The position numbers were made by a program, and so were the translations under genes. The notes under the pieces were generated by a model. The model worked only from the letters and a program-made list of their open reading frames with translations. It made no database searches and was not told where the DNA came from. Of a stretch of DNA of 64,000 nucleotides, positions 35,190-45,562 are shown one piece after another; the stretch's first letter is position 1; each line of letters opens with the position of its first letter. Source of the stretch: Bradyrhizobium sp. Rc3b (GTDB lineage: Bacteria; Pseudomonadota; Alphaproteobacteria; Rhizobiales; Xanthobacteraceae); the NCBI RefSeq assembly GCF_900114915.1, contig NZ_FOUS01000021.1, positions 62,001 through 126,000 on the forward strand. The letters run 5' to 3'.

Positions 35190-36098
35190 ATGGATTGGGA
35201 GCGGGTTCGGATATTCCTGGAGGTCGCGCGCGCAGGCCAAATTCTGAGCGCTTCCAGGCATCTGCGGTTGAATCATGCCACGGTCGCCCGCCAGCTCACG
35301 GCATTGGAACGCAGTCTGGATGCCAAGTTGCTCGAACGGCATACCTCAGGATGCACGCTGACGGCGGCAGGCGAAGCGTTGGTCGCCGCGGCCGAGCGCG
35401 CAGAGAGTGAGTTTCTCAAAGTTGGATCAAGCATTGGCGGTGCGACTGAAGCAATCACCGGCACGGTGCGTGTGGGCGCGCCCGATGGTCTGGGGAACTA
35501 CTTTTTGGCGGATCATCTAGGGTCGTTGGCGGCGCGACAGCCTGGGCTTGTTATTCAACTCGTGCCCCTGCCGCGGACGTTTTCATTGTCGCGAAGGGAG
35601 GCGGACATCGCTATCACGCTCGATCGGCCGAAGCAGGGACGTCTGATACTCTCAAAGCTGACCGACTACACACTCAGCGTCTATGCCGCAGAGAGTTATC
35701 TCGAGCGGGAAGGACCTATCGTCAGTCAAGCCGATCTAGCCGGCCGATTATTTGTCACGCAAGTCGAGGATTTCGTCTACAGCCGCGCTTTGGATTACGC
35801 AGCAGTCCTGGGGCGGTTGATGTCTCGCCGCTACGAATGTGGTAGCGTTGTTGCGCAAATGGAAGCCGTGCGAAGCGGGCATGGCATCGGCATCCTGCAC
35901 GACTACGCCGCCCGTCGCTATCCCGAACTGAGGCGTTTATTGACCGACGTCCGCTTTGTTCGAAGCTATTGGTTGACCTCTCACCCCGATACGCACGACA
36001 CGCGTCGAGTTCAGGAGGTCCATCAATTCATTACGGCTTCCGTGAAAGCCGCCAAGTCATCTTTCGAGGCGGATAACCGCAGGCGCGTCAGCGGCTGA
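35190..36098 (+). CDS. LysR-family regulator, divergent from mmsA
   Basis: A 302-residue regulator (ATG 35190) with helix-turn-helix [38 protein letters not shown]. Its 3' end overlaps the next LysR gene, on the other strand, by 42 bp (36057-36098). The 108-bp gap to mmsA is the likely operator region. Confidence 0.9.
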   Translation: MDWERVRIFLEVARAGQILSASRHLRLNHATVARQLTALERSLDAKLLERHTSGCTLTAAGEALVAAAERAESEFLKVGSSIGGATEAITGTVRVGAPDGLGNYFLADHLGSLAARQPGLVIQLVPLPRTFSLSRREADIAITLDRPKQGRLILSKLTDYTLSVYAAESYLEREGPIVSQADLAGRLFVTQVEDFVYSRALDYAAVLGRLMSRRYECGSVVAQMEAVRSGHGIGILHDYAARRYPELRRLLTDVRFVRSYWLTSHPDTHDTRRVQEVHQFITASVKAAKSSFEADNRRRVSG

Positions 36099-36995
36099 TT
36101 CAGCGACATTTGCCGGAGATGCTTCCGATCCCGCATACTCCATAAACGCCCGTAGGGCGGAGGATACGAACGTGTCCCTCCGATGAACGAAGACCGTTGT
36201 CGCTTTGCCACTTCCATTCGGCAGCGGATGTATTTGGATCAAACCCTGCTGTTCGGCGGACGCCGCCACAACGCGCGGAATCAGCGAAACGCCAACCGAG
36301 GCGGCCACGCACCCTATGATGCCGTCGAGCGTTCCCATCTCCATCCAGCGCAAGTCAACGAATCCATTATGCGCGAGATACTCCGATAGGCGCTGCCTGT
36401 AGGAGCAGCCAGCGCGGAATACGAGAACCTTACGGCCGCTTCCTGAGGCAAGGAAGTTGAGGAGATGTTGCGGCGAGGTCACCATCGGCGGTGTGATCAG
36501 GACAAGCTCCTCCTCAACGATTGGCTGGCAGAACAGTTCACCGTGCATGACAGGCGCTGAGACGAAAGCCCCGTCGAGCTTCCGCGCTAGCACGGCGTCT
36601 ACGAGCGCTCCCGTCGGCCCTGTTTCGATCTGAACGTCGACGTCGGGATAGGCGATCGCATAGCGGGTGAGTAGAGGTGGCAAACGAAGGGCGGCCGTTG
36701 TCTCCATAGACCCGATGCGCAGCTCGCCACTAGGAGATGCATCGTCCTTCACTGCGCGGTGCGCCTCCGCCAATAGTTCACTGATCCGATTGGCGTAGGG
36801 AAGCAATCTGCTTCCCATCGACGTAAGTGTTACGCCCTTCTTTGATCGATGAAAAAGTTGAACGCCGAGTTGAATCTCGAGCGCTCGAATGCGCTGTGTC
36901 ACGTTGGACTGCACCGTGTGAAGGTCGTTGGCGGCGCGGCCAATACCCCCCGCCATGGCGACGGCAGAAAAGAAATTCAGGTCGGTGCTATCCAT
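36057..36995 (-). CDS. LysR-family regulator, divergent from the NMO-like gene
   Basis: A 312-residue regulator with helix-turn-helix [36 protein letters not shown]. It is clearly related to the LysR at 40378 (both have [20 protein letters not shown](R/K)L and G(S/T)LD(G/A)I(I/V)(G/S)CVAA), suggesting duplication. Divergent from the flavin oxidoreductase gene at 37117, its probable target. Confidence 0.9.
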   Translation of the reverse strand: MDSTDLNFFSAVAMAGGIGRAANDLHTVQSNVTQRIRALEIQLGVQLFHRSKKGVTLTSMGSRLLPYANRISELLAEAHRAVKDDASPSGELRIGSMETTAALRLPPLLTRYAIAYPDVDVQIETGPTGALVDAVLARKLDGAFVSAPVMHGELFCQPIVEEELVLITPPMVTSPQHLLNFLASGSGRKVLVFRAGCSYRQRLSEYLAHNGFVDLRWMEMGTLDGIIGCVAASVGVSLIPRVVAASAEQQGLIQIHPLPNGSGKATTVFVHRRDTFVSSALRAFMEYAGSEASPANVAESAADAPAVIRLER

Positions 36996-37116
36996 GGACT
37001 GTCATCTCCCGAAGTGATGACTTTGATCAAAAATAATCACTTTTCCGTTGTCAATCGGTAAATTAGGTTCCTCTCATCAGAAGAGGCCGGTTTGGCCTGC
37101 AAAAAGGGAACAGGAA

Positions 37117-38106
37117 ATGGCGATCAAGACGAGGCTGACCGACTTCTTTGGTCTCGAGCACCCCATCGTGCTGGCGCCGATGGATCCCGCATCCGGGGGC
37201 GAGCTGGCCTCCGCAGTGTCTGCCGCCGGGGCATTGGGCATGCTGGGCGGAGGATATGCCAATCGGGCGTGGTTCGAGGAGCAATCGGCTAAAGTCACCC
37301 GTCCCGACGTCGGGTGCGGCTTCATTACCTGGGCGCTCGCGAATGATCCCGGCCTGCTTGATCTTGCGCTGGAGCGGCACAAGCGGGCGATCATGCTCTC
37401 GTTCTCGGATCCGGCGCCGTTCGCCCCGAAGGTAAAGAGCGCGGGCATTCCATTGATCTGCCAGGTGCATACGCTGGAGCACGCCAAGCGTGCGATCGAC
37501 GTCGGCGCCGATGTTGTCATCGCTCAGGGTACCGAGGCAGGTGGCCACGGGCTGACGGCACGTTCGACAATGCCCTTCGTTCCGGCCGTCGCTGACCTTC
37601 TCGCACAAAGGGCATCTCGCGTGCTTCTGCTGGCCGCCGGCGGGATCGCGGACGGGCGGGGCGTCGCTGCGGCGCTGATGCTCGGCGCCGACGGTGTGCT
37701 GATGGGGACGCGGTTCTGGGCGACTCAAGAGTCCGTCATCCATCGCAATGCGAAGGACAAGGTGGTGTTGGCCACCGGAGACGAGACCATCCGGACGCAA
37801 GTCTACGATGTCGTCCGCAAGAAAAATTGGCCCGCAGAATACACCGGTCGATTGATGAAAAACGGCTTCATCGAAAAATGGCACGGCCGCGAACATGAGT
37901 TGCGTTCGCTCCAGGAGGCCGAACTGCAACGCGTCGAAAAGGCCTGGGCCTCGGGCGACTATGACACAGCCAACGTCACGGTCGGGGAGGGCATCGGGCT
38001 CATCAGCGACATTCCGACTGCGGGCGAACTCGTGAAGCGCATTTCGGCGGAAGCCGAAGCGCGCCTGTCTCGATACGCGCCGCAGCAGAAATCGATCGCA
38101 GCTTAG
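37117..38106 (+). CDS. Nitronate monooxygenase-type flavin oxidoreductase
   Basis: A 329-residue FMN-dependent TIM-barrel protein, ATG 37117 after AACAGGAA. Family marks: HPIVLAPMDPASGGELASAVS, IAQGTEAGGHG (FMN phosphate and substrate loop), ILLAAGGIADGRGVAAAL-type strand and GADGVLMGTRF. The HG of GGHG is the catalytic pair in nitronate monooxygenases. Probably oxidises a nitronate or an enolate. Divergent from a LysR gene and followed by an MHS-family transporter. Confidence 0.85.
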   Translation: MAIKTRLTDFFGLEHPIVLAPMDPASGGELASAVSAAGALGMLGGGYANRAWFEEQSAKVTRPDVGCGFITWALANDPGLLDLALERHKRAIMLSFSDPAPFAPKVKSAGIPLICQVHTLEHAKRAIDVGADVVIAQGTEAGGHGLTARSTMPFVPAVADLLAQRASRVLLLAAGGIADGRGVAAALMLGADGVLMGTRFWATQESVIHRNAKDKVVLATGDETIRTQVYDVVRKKNWPAEYTGRLMKNGFIEKWHGREHELRSLQEAELQRVEKAWASGDYDTANVTVGEGIGLISDIPTAGELVKRISAEAEARLSRYAPQQKSIAA

Positions 38107-38204
38107 CAGGCCCCGCAGGCTCATCACACTGCAATAGGGAAAGCGTGTGCGCTACGGCGCACGCGGGCGGAGACTCGTGCGCCAAAGACAAGGGAGGACG
38201 ACCT

Positions 38205-39557
38205 ATGGGCCCATCGAACAATGCCACCGGTTCGCCGGGGATCTGGACCATCGTGCTTGCATCGAGTGCCGGTACAATCATCGAATGGTATGATTTCTAT
38301 CTCTACGGTAGCCTGGCTGTTTTCTTTTCTACGCTTTTCTATCCAGCGAATGATCCGACAGCCGCGGTCCTTATCAGCGTGGCGACATTCGCGACCGGCT
38401 TTGTGATCAGGCCCTTCGGAGCGCTGCTGTTCGGCAGTCTCGGCGATCGATTGGGACGCAAGCATACATTCCTGCTAACGTTGGTGCTTATGGGCCTTTC
38501 GACCACTTTGGTCGGTCTTCTTCCGACATATGCGAGCGTCGGATACGCCGCTCCCGTCGCTCTCGTCGTGCTCCGCCTTGTCCAGGGATTGGCGATCGGT
38601 GGAGAATACGGCGGCGCCGCAATCTACGTTGCGGAGCACGCTCCGGCAAATCGTCGGGGGTTCTTTACGAGCTTTATCCAGACCACCGCGACCGTCGGAT
38701 TCTTTGTCGCGATTCTCGTCGTGCTTTCATGTCGTCTTTCACTCGGTGAAGAGGCCTTCCGTGCCTGGGGGTGGCGCATTCCGTTCCTCCTATCCGCTCT
38801 CCTTGTGGTGCTATCGATCTACCTGCGACTCAAGCTGAGTGAGTCTCCCATCTTCCAGCAGATGCGCGCAGCCGGCAAAGTCTCGCGGTCTCCCGTGCGC
38901 GAAAGCTTCGGCACGGGGCAGGGCCTGCGTTACTCACTCTATGCTCTCTTTGGCGCAACCGCCGGCCTCGGTTGCGTGTGGTACACAGGACAGTTCTACG
39001 CGCTGTACTTCTTGCAGAGCGTCCTCAAGATGGACTTCCTAACCGCAAACGTCTGCGTCGCGGTTGCACTCGCGATCGGAACACCGTTGATCGTGGTGTG
39101 CGGAGCTCTCTCTGATCGAATTGGACGCCGGCCGCTCATGGTCACGGGACTGTTGCTCGCTGCAGCCCTCTATGTCCCGATCTACATGGGGATTACGGCC
39201 GCGACTGAAGCACAAAACTACGTTGCTGTGACGGCCCTTATCCTCGCGCAGCTCATTTTTGTGGCGCTGGTGTACGGACCAAATGCTGCATTCCTCGTTG
39301 AACTTTTCCCCGCGCGGCTGCGATACACGTCGATGTCCCTCCCGTACCACATCGGAACCGGAATATTCGGCGGTTTCGTGCCGCTGATCAGCCTCTCGCT
39401 CGTCAGTTACACGGGCAATATCTATGCGGGGCTGGCATATCCAATCGCAGTCGCGGTGTTAACGGCGGTCGTTAATGTGATTGGGTTCCCGGGATCTCGT
39501 GCAGTGCATGCAGATGAACTCGCGACTTCGCCGATGTCCGGCGAGCGCGCCGTCTGA
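38205..39557 (+). CDS. MHS-family MFS transporter
   Basis: A 450-residue 12-helix transporter, ATG 38205 behind AGGGAGGA (38191-38198). Signature of the metabolite:proton symporter group: SSAGTIIEWYDFYLYGSLAVFF, GDRLGRKHTFL and RLVQGLAIGGEYGGAAIYVAEHAP. This group moves dicarboxylates, shikimate, proline-betaine and related compounds. Likely uptake partner for the NMO-like enzyme upstream. Confidence 0.9.
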   Translation: MGPSNNATGSPGIWTIVLASSAGTIIEWYDFYLYGSLAVFFSTLFYPANDPTAAVLISVATFATGFVIRPFGALLFGSLGDRLGRKHTFLLTLVLMGLSTTLVGLLPTYASVGYAAPVALVVLRLVQGLAIGGEYGGAAIYVAEHAPANRRGFFTSFIQTTATVGFFVAILVVLSCRLSLGEEAFRAWGWRIPFLLSALLVVLSIYLRLKLSESPIFQQMRAAGKVSRSPVRESFGTGQGLRYSLYALFGATAGLGCVWYTGQFYALYFLQSVLKMDFLTANVCVAVALAIGTPLIVVCGALSDRIGRRPLMVTGLLLAAALYVPIYMGITAATEAQNYVAVTALILAQLIFVALVYGPNAAFLVELFPARLRYTSMSLPYHIGTGIFGGFVPLISLSLVSYTGNIYAGLAYPIAVAVLTAVVNVIGFPGSRAVHADELATSPMSGERAV

Positions 39558-39829
39558 GCAATGCGTAATAGTGTCGGCTGGTCGCTGACCGGCCGGCATA
39601 CGAAGCGAATGTGCGCAATGGAGTATTATTGCAGACAATAAATCCTTGGTCGGGCTGAGCGCAATCGCGGCCAGATCGCACTAGGAGGCGGCAATGCAGT
39701 TGCGAGACAATGGCCCTGGATTATCGCCTATCACGATTGCGCTGCACCAGCTCGTTGCAACCCTTCTGTTCTCGATCATTGGGCTGTGCATAGCCAAGCC
39801 ACAGGTATCCGCCCTGGCAGTGGCTGCCC

Positions 39830-40172
39830 AGAGTCCAAGGTCAGTGCGGGAGGCCGGAGGGCGCTTGCCGAGGCACGAGACGATCCCACTGTCATCACCA
39901 ACGTCATGACCGGTCGGCCGGCGCTCGGCGTGCAAAATCGGCTCATGCGCGAGGCCGGGCCAATTTGTGCTGATGCTCCAGCTTTTCCCCACGCTGCAAC
40001 CGCGCTCGGGCTACTAAAGGCCGCTTTGGAGAAGCAGGGCAGGGTCGATCTCACTAATCTATGGGCCGGCCAGGCGATCGGAATGGGCCGCGAAATCCCG
40101 GCGGCAGAATTGTCTCGGGATCTCGCCAAATCGGCGATAGTGCGTCTGCGCCAGATGGCGGGTGCGAGGTAG
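39830..40172 (+). pseudogene. C-terminal fragment of a nitronate monooxygenase
   Basis: The stretch from about 39830 (RRALAEARDDPTVITNVMTGRPALGVQNRLMREAG...PHAATALGLLKAALEKQG...LWAGQAIGMGREIPAAEL) corresponds to the C-terminal third of classical nitronate monooxygenases. The flavin-binding barrel is missing upstream and the frame begins without a start codon in context. It is a leftover, different in sequence from the intact enzyme at 37117. Confidence 0.65.
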
Positions 40173-40325
40173 CCTGCAGTCTGCTGGCCCAACGACTGAC
40201 AGCCTCCGCTTCTGACGTGAGTATTTGTGCAACACCCTTTGCGCCGATACTCGTCCCGAACTGAGCTCTCTATGTTAATGGTCCGGTTCTCCCTAGACTT
40301 GTCGCCAGGCAATCTGCGACGCATT

Positions 40326-40352
40326 CCCCGCTGCGCTAGCAGCGGGGATTTT
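40326..40352. terminator. Terminator hairpin
   Basis: Stem CCCCGCTGC (40326-40334), loop GCTA, stem GCAGCGGGG (40339-40347), followed by ATTTT. It lies between the NMO fragment and the 3' end of the minus-strand LysR gene and can serve the + strand. Confidence 0.75.
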
Positions 40353-40377
40353 CCTTCGGCGGTAAGGCACGCTTACT

Positions 40378-41262
40378 CTAGGCGGCACGGCTTGATTCCG
40401 ACTTCAATTTGAGCAGATCGAATAGCGCCTTCATCGCGCTCGACACATAGACGTCATGACGGCGGACGAAGACAGTTTCTACCATTGCGCGGGTCGGGAG
40501 AAGCTTATGCACCGCGACTTTGCCGTCCTTAAGGGCGGGCGCAACGAGCCCCCTTGGTAGCAAAGTAACGCCGAGCCCGGCGGCGACGCAACTGACGATC
40601 GCATCGAGAGATCCGAACTCGAGGGGCTGTGCGACCGCAATGCCCATCTCGGCCAAGACCGCTTCCAGCTTCTGACGGTAGGAGCAGCCAATCTGGAAAA
40701 CGATCGTTTTCAGATCATTGATTGCAGTCAGTTGCTTGGGCGTTCGAATTGATGCCGCAGTTACAAGTACAAGTTCTTCACGAAAGAACGTTTCATGCTG
40801 CAGATCGGGATGGTTGACCGGGCCGGCTACGAAAGCGCCGTCGAGACGGTATTCAAGCACGTCGCTCAACAGTCGCCCCGTTGTACCTGTTGTGATCGCG
40901 AGCCGAACTTCGGGATGCGCCTTGGCAAACTTCACCAGGACAGGAGACAGTCGCAGGGCGGTCGTTGTTTCCAGGCTTCCAACCAGCAGTGATCCGCTCG
41001 GCTCCCCATCATCTCGAGCCGCGGAGCCTGCGTCTGCAACAAGCTTTGCAATTCGAGCAACGTAGGGAAGTATCCTGCGGCCGGCGGGGGTGGGTATGGC
41101 CCCGCGGGCGAGGCGTTGGAGCAGGGGCACCCCGAGTTCTTCTTCTAGCACGCGGATGCGGGCTGTAACGTTCGACTGGACCGTATGCAATTCGGACGCC
41201 GCACGGCTCATGCTTCCGAGTCGCGATACGGCCTCGAACACCTTGAGGTCGGAAAGATCCAT
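40378..41262 (-). CDS. LysR-family regulator, divergent from the MFS gene
   Basis: A 294-residue regulator starting at ATG 41262 (GAGAAGG upstream), not at 41295. Helix-turn-helix [39 protein letters not shown]. Close relative of the LysR at 36057. Divergent from the frameshifted MFS gene with an AT-rich gap (41263-41388) that probably contains its operator. Confidence 0.9.
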   Translation of the reverse strand: MDLSDLKVFEAVSRLGSMSRAASELHTVQSNVTARIRVLEEELGVPLLQRLARGAIPTPAGRRILPYVARIAKLVADAGSAARDDGEPSGSLLVGSLETTTALRLSPVLVKFAKAHPEVRLAITTGTTGRLLSDVLEYRLDGAFVAGPVNHPDLQHETFFREELVLVTAASIRTPKQLTAINDLKTIVFQIGCSYRQKLEAVLAEMGIAVAQPLEFGSLDAIVSCVAAGLGVTLLPRGLVAPALKDGKVAVHKLLPTRAMVETVFVRRHDVYVSSAMKALFDLLKLKSESSRAA

Positions 41263-41388
41263 GACCTTCTCCAAGTCAGTACGAACGTATCTCAAAATGA
41301 GATAGCTGATATCTTATCTAATCATTTTTTATCATTACGGAGAAGGAGTATTTCTCAGTCGGCGAGTTTCAGACAGGTGCACTATTCA

Positions 41389-42604
41389 ATGGACCATACA
41401 GAAATCGCGGCACCACCGTCGCGCACATGGCCTGCAATTTGGGCCGGTGTATGCGCAATTCTGGTTGGAATAGGGCTCGCACGTTTCGCTTACACACCCC
41501 TTCTTCCTGCAGTAGTCGGAGCGCACTGGTTCGGCGCCTCTGCTGCTGCCTACATCGGGGCGGCCAATCTGGCCGGCTATTTGGCCGGTGCCTTGCTGGC
41601 GCATCCCATGCTCAAGCTCAGTTCCGCGGCTTCTTTGATACGTACGATGATGCTGCTCGCGTCGGTCGCATTCTTCGCCTGTGCATTCCCGGTCTCGTTT
41701 GCCTGGTTCTTCGCCTGGCGCCTTGCTTCGGGTTTTGCGGGCGGAGTCCTAATGGTCCTGGCGGCACCGACCGTGCTTTCACACGTGGCGCCCTCACGGC
41801 GTGGTCTTGCCGGGGGCGTCATTTTCACGGGGGGTTGGCGCCGGCATTGCGGCGTCTGGCAGCCTCGTGCCGCTGCTGCTCGATCTCGGTTTGAAGCAAG
41901 CATGGATGGGCCTCGGAGCTCTTTCGTCCGTATTGACTGTAGTCGCATGGAACGGATGGCCCAAGGCGCCGCCACCGGCGCTTCCAATCCGCACTCGTGC
42001 CCCCCGACGAGCGCTGCCGCTATGGCTTCTCTTTATCGAGTACGGCCTCAACGCAGTAGGACTCGTGCCGCACATGCTCTTCCTGGTCGACTTCGTCGCC
42101 CGCGGCCTCGGGCAGGGTGTGCAGGTGGGTGCACATTATTGGGTCCTCTTCGGTGTCGGCGCGATCGTCGGACCTTTGCTCACCGGCCAATTGGCCGACC
42201 GGATCGGGGCGCGCGGCGCATTACTCATCGCCTACGCCCTCCAGGCCTTTGCGGTTGGGTTGCCCGCGCTGCATCCGGGGACAGTTTCTCTCACGTTCTC
42301 AAGCCTAGTCATGGGAGCGTTCACGCCGGGGATTGTGATCTTGGTGCTTGGACGTGTTCATGAACTGGTGCCGCACGATCATGCGTCCCAGAAGGTGGCT
42401 TGGAGCGTGGCGACAACCAGCTTTGCCATCATGCAAGCGTTGGCCGCGTTCGGACTGTCTTTGGCCTTTCAGAGCACCGGAGGAGACTATCATCTGCTGT
42501 TCCTCATTGGCGTCGCAGCTCTCGCGCTAGCATTTGTCCTTGAGCTGGCTCTCGGAAATCGTGAGAGGCCGACAGGTTGGCGAAAGCAGGGGCTGGCCAA
42601 TTAA
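41389..42604 (+). pseudogene. YbfB/YjiJ-family MFS transporter with a frameshift in a G-run
   Basis: The N-terminal half (ATG 41389, IWAGVCAILVGIGLARFAYTPLLPAVV) matches YbfB/YjiJ-type transporters up to GLAGGVIFTGG. It then runs out of frame. The remainder (VGAGIAASGSLVPLLLDLGL ... to 42604) is intact one frame over. Removing one G from the six-G run at 41829-41834 restores a continuous protein of about 405 residues. All helices are present on both sides, so this is a single indel: a recent mutation, slippage-based switching or a sequencing error. Confidence 0.8.
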
Positions 42605-42804
42605 ACCAGCGGTTCGTCAGGTCGCGATCCAGATGCATCTTCTGGTCGCCGTAGGCCGGAAATGACGCCGGTAGATGCGTAGCCGTGTTCTAGAGTTTCG
42701 CCGTTCCGTTGAGGGTGTTCGGCCCACCTGGCAACTGACCGCTGGGCGGCACGTACATCGCGTTCTCCCGTCTGGCCCTAGTTGAGCGGTCGAGTTACAG
42801 TAAG

Positions 42805-43767
42805 CTAATGACCTTCCCAAAGTCCTGTTGCCGATGTGAAAGGCGAGACTTCGACGGCCGGATCGGATCGAATGGACGCTCGATCCGCAATGTATCCATC
42901 TTCGACCTGTAATCTCCAGGCCCTTTGGGCGCCTATATAGGCAGCTATACGCGGATCGTTCCAAAGAAGTTCAACGCGACCGCGAACATGTACGAGATCG
43001 CCGGTCAAGAAATCGATGAAAAGCAACGCTGCATAAGGATGGACTGTAAAGTTGCCCAACGTATTGAAATACAGGTTACCGGAAAAGTCAGGCACAGTTA
43101 TCTCGTGATTGCTGGCAAGGACGAATCCGGGGCGTCCGCCACGATGTGATATATCGCAGTCATATGTGCCGGCCACAGTGTGCTGTGCTGGAATGCACGA
43201 AGCCACAAAGAAAGTGTCAGCCTTCTGTATGATCTGCCTCACCCGATCATTGAGCTGATTGAATTCATTTCTTGGATTTCGGTCTGACCCTAGGCCATTC
43301 GCGGTTATGCCTTTGCGGAGCTGGATATATTTAGCACAATTGCCAAAGCTTTGATGCACGCCAAGCTCAAAGCCGTCGGCATCGACGTTTGCAACCCATC
43401 CGTTGAGCCTGTTTCGCCGACGATTGGTCAGGTCTAGACCTAGTAGCCCCAAGTTCGCACCGGCCACCAGATTCTCGTTCAGGGGGGCTTCCGCAGATCG
43501 GCGAGCCTTTACCAACAGACGCGTAGGATCCGGCGATGATATGAAGCCGCTCAGACCAGTCAGGAGGGACGCGGTCGGGCGTCCGTCCTTGTCGGCGGAC
43601 CCGACAAATACATAGGTCAGGTTGGCGAAGAAATCCCGATGCTGATCCGGCATCTGCTTTCGAATTGCCACCTTTGCACGCTTGCGGATGTTCTGATCCA
43701 CGCCAGCCCGCTGCTGGACTTCAAGCTCACCATAGTGAAACGGAGACGGATCTTGTTCCGGCGTCAT
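42805..43767 (-). CDS. Pyridoxamine 5'-phosphate oxidase-family flavoprotein
   Basis: A 320-residue protein started at ATG 43767 (GGAGG 8 bp upstream; ATG 43782 is an alternative). It contains a split-barrel FMN-binding domain (FFANLTYVFVGSADKDGRPTAS in the first half; TFFVASC...DISHRGGRPGFV in the second), so two barrel-like halves, as in the long PPOX-family proteins that act on FMN/F420 or haem-like ligands. Downstream of the GST gene with a short gap, so probably co-transcribed. Confidence 0.75.
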   Translation of the reverse strand: MTPEQDPSPFHYGELEVQQRAGVDQNIRKRAKVAIRKQMPDQHRDFFANLTYVFVGSADKDGRPTASLLTGLSGFISSPDPTRLLVKARRSAEAPLNENLVAGANLGLLGLDLTNRRRNRLNGWVANVDADGFELGVHQSFGNCAKYIQLRKGITANGLGSDRNPRNEFNQLNDRVRQIIQKADTFFVASCIPAQHTVAGTYDCDISHRGGRPGFVLASNHEITVPDFSGNLYFNTLGNFTVHPYAALLFIDFLTGDLVHVRGRVELLWNDPRIAAYIGAQRAWRLQVEDGYIADRASIRSDPAVEVSPFTSATGLWEGH

Positions 43768-43789
43768 GCTGCCATCCTCCATCAGCCTC

Positions 43790-44398
43790 CTATCGCGGAG
43801 CCGGCGGCATTGGCTCGAACTTCGGCAATGCTTCGATACGCTCAAGCCAACGAAGGATGTTCTGGTAAGGCTCTAACGACACGCCACCTTCCGGTGCGGC
43901 GCTCGTGTAGCTGTAGCAAGCGATGTCGGCCACAGTCGGCACGGCGGTGGCGACGAACTTCCGTTCTGCCAGATGTTCGTTCATCACCTTGAAAAGGCGC
44001 TCCGCAAGCTCGACAGACCGCTCACGATCGACTGATCGTCCAAACACGGTGCCGAGTCGGGCGCTTGCCGGGCCGAACGCAAGCGGGCCGGCGGCGACGG
44101 AGAGCCATCTCTGAACCTGTGCGAGTTCGACTGGGTCCGCGGGGAGCCAAGTTCTGGACTCGTCATAACGGGCGGCGAGGTAGACAAGAATCGCATTCGA
44201 GTCTGCGATGATTACGCCATTGTCGTCGATAACAGGGATTTCCCCGAAAGGATTCAATGCGAGAAACACCGGTGTTTTGCGCTCCGGGGCGGGCGTCGCG
44301 ATGAATTCGAACGGCAGGTCAAGCAGTCTGAGAAACAACTCAACGCGATGGCTGTGTCCCGACAACTTGCCGCCGTAGAGTCGAATTTGCTGGTTCAT
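43790..44398 (-). CDS. Glutathione S-transferase
   Basis: A 202-residue GST; ATG 44398 follows AGGAGAAGG. Thioredoxin-like domain (IRLYGGKLSGHSHRVELFLRLL, NPFGEIPVIDDNGVIIADSNAILVYLA) with Ser/His near the glutathione site, then the helical domain. Likely detoxification or conjugation role. 22 bp upstream of the PPOX-family gene, same strand. Confidence 0.9.
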   Translation of the reverse strand: MNQQIRLYGGKLSGHSHRVELFLRLLDLPFEFIATPAPERKTPVFLALNPFGEIPVIDDNGVIIADSNAILVYLAARYDESRTWLPADPVELAQVQRWLSVAAGPLAFGPASARLGTVFGRSVDRERSVELAERLFKVMNEHLAERKFVATAVPTVADIACYSYTSAAPEGGVSLEPYQNILRWLERIEALPKFEPMPPAPR

Positions 44399-44545
44399 TT
44401 GGGTCCTTCTCCTGTTTCGGTGTCCGTAATAGTTGCGAGGGGACCTGAAGAGAATGCCGTCGCAGGACAATATATTGTTGCAGGAAATGCAATGATCGCT
44501 CAGCGAACTCGTACCTCTGAATGACGGGTTTTGCCTATCGGACAT

Positions 44546-44901
44546 CGAGGGGTCTCGTCCGGCTGCATCCCAATGACAGGAGAGTCAAACATGACTGTAC
44601 GGCCATTGACGCTTTGCGAAGTGAGCATGAACTCGCTGAAGGTTCCAAGGGGAAAGACTACCGTGCATAGGTAGATCATCTGCAGGGCAGATGATTGTCA
44701 TCTGAATTTATGATGCATCGCATCGCCGGATAGAAAAGATGCAAGTGGTGTTGCTGCTTTTCGTGGTGGTCGCTTGCTGATAAGCCATCGAAGCGTCACG
44801 AGCACAATTTATCGTGCACCTCCTGGTTGAGTTCGCCGCAAGTGGGCAGGGCGGGGGTCTCTCGGGTGGTGTCGAAAGACGTTCGGACAAGGAGTTCTTG
44901 A
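44546..44901. other. Intergenic region with a 9-bp inverted repeat
   Basis: No gene is seen. A perfect dyad ATCATCTGC (44675-44683) / GCAGATGAT (44687-44695) separated by AGG could be an operator for the divergent GST/PPOX and tautomerase genes or a small hairpin. Confidence 0.45.
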
Positions 44902-45294
44902 ATGCCGTTTCTGCGATTTGACGTGATCGAGGGATGGAGCGATGCCGATCTCCAAAAGCTATTGGATGTCACGCATGAAGTGTTGGTTGAGACGCTGCAC
45001 GTACCGACACGCGATCGATATCAGGTGGTGCATCGACATCCGCGGTCGTGCGTAATCGCGCTCGACACCGGCCTCGGCATCGCGCGCACGGATAGGCTAG
45101 TCATATTGCAGTTGACGAGCCGTCCACGACAGAAGGCATCGAAGCTTGAGTTCTACCGAGTGCTTGCCGAGAGGTTGTCGTCGGCATGCGGAATCGCTCC
45201 AACTGATCTTGTCATCAATTTTGTCATCAACGACGATGAGGACTGGTCGTTCGGCCTGGGCCGGGCGCAATTTATGACTGGTGAACTGCATTAA
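44902..45294 (+). CDS. Tautomerase-family protein
   Basis: A 130-residue protein beginning MPFLRFDVIEGW, with the catalytic N-terminal proline (Pro2 before Met removal). The beta-alpha-beta layout and length match the 4-oxalocrotonate tautomerase superfamily long forms (about 130 residues). AAGGAG at 44889-44894 precedes the ATG. Probably isomerises an unsaturated ketoacid. Confidence 0.85.
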   Translation: MPFLRFDVIEGWSDADLQKLLDVTHEVLVETLHVPTRDRYQVVHRHPRSCVIALDTGLGIARTDRLVILQLTSRPRQKASKLEFYRVLAERLSSACGIAPTDLVINFVINDDEDWSFGLGRAQFMTGELH

Positions 45295-45562
45295 CCTGAA
45301 GCGCGCCGCTGTAAACGAGCGGCGGCGGTGTGGGCAGGTTTATCAAACCGGATTGGTGACGTCGAAAGAAGAGGCCGCTTCGTCGACGTTATGGCCGCAG
45401 ATTAAGCTCGGCACGCCGTCAATGAGGAGCGGCCAGGGGTGCTTCGGGTAGGCCGTGCACGAGGTAATGCCAGGCGAGTGCGGGCCGCGGCGGACGACCG
45501 GGCAGTGGTGTTGACTTCCCAGTGGACCGACTCGACTCACCTAACCGCGGAACGAGAAATCA

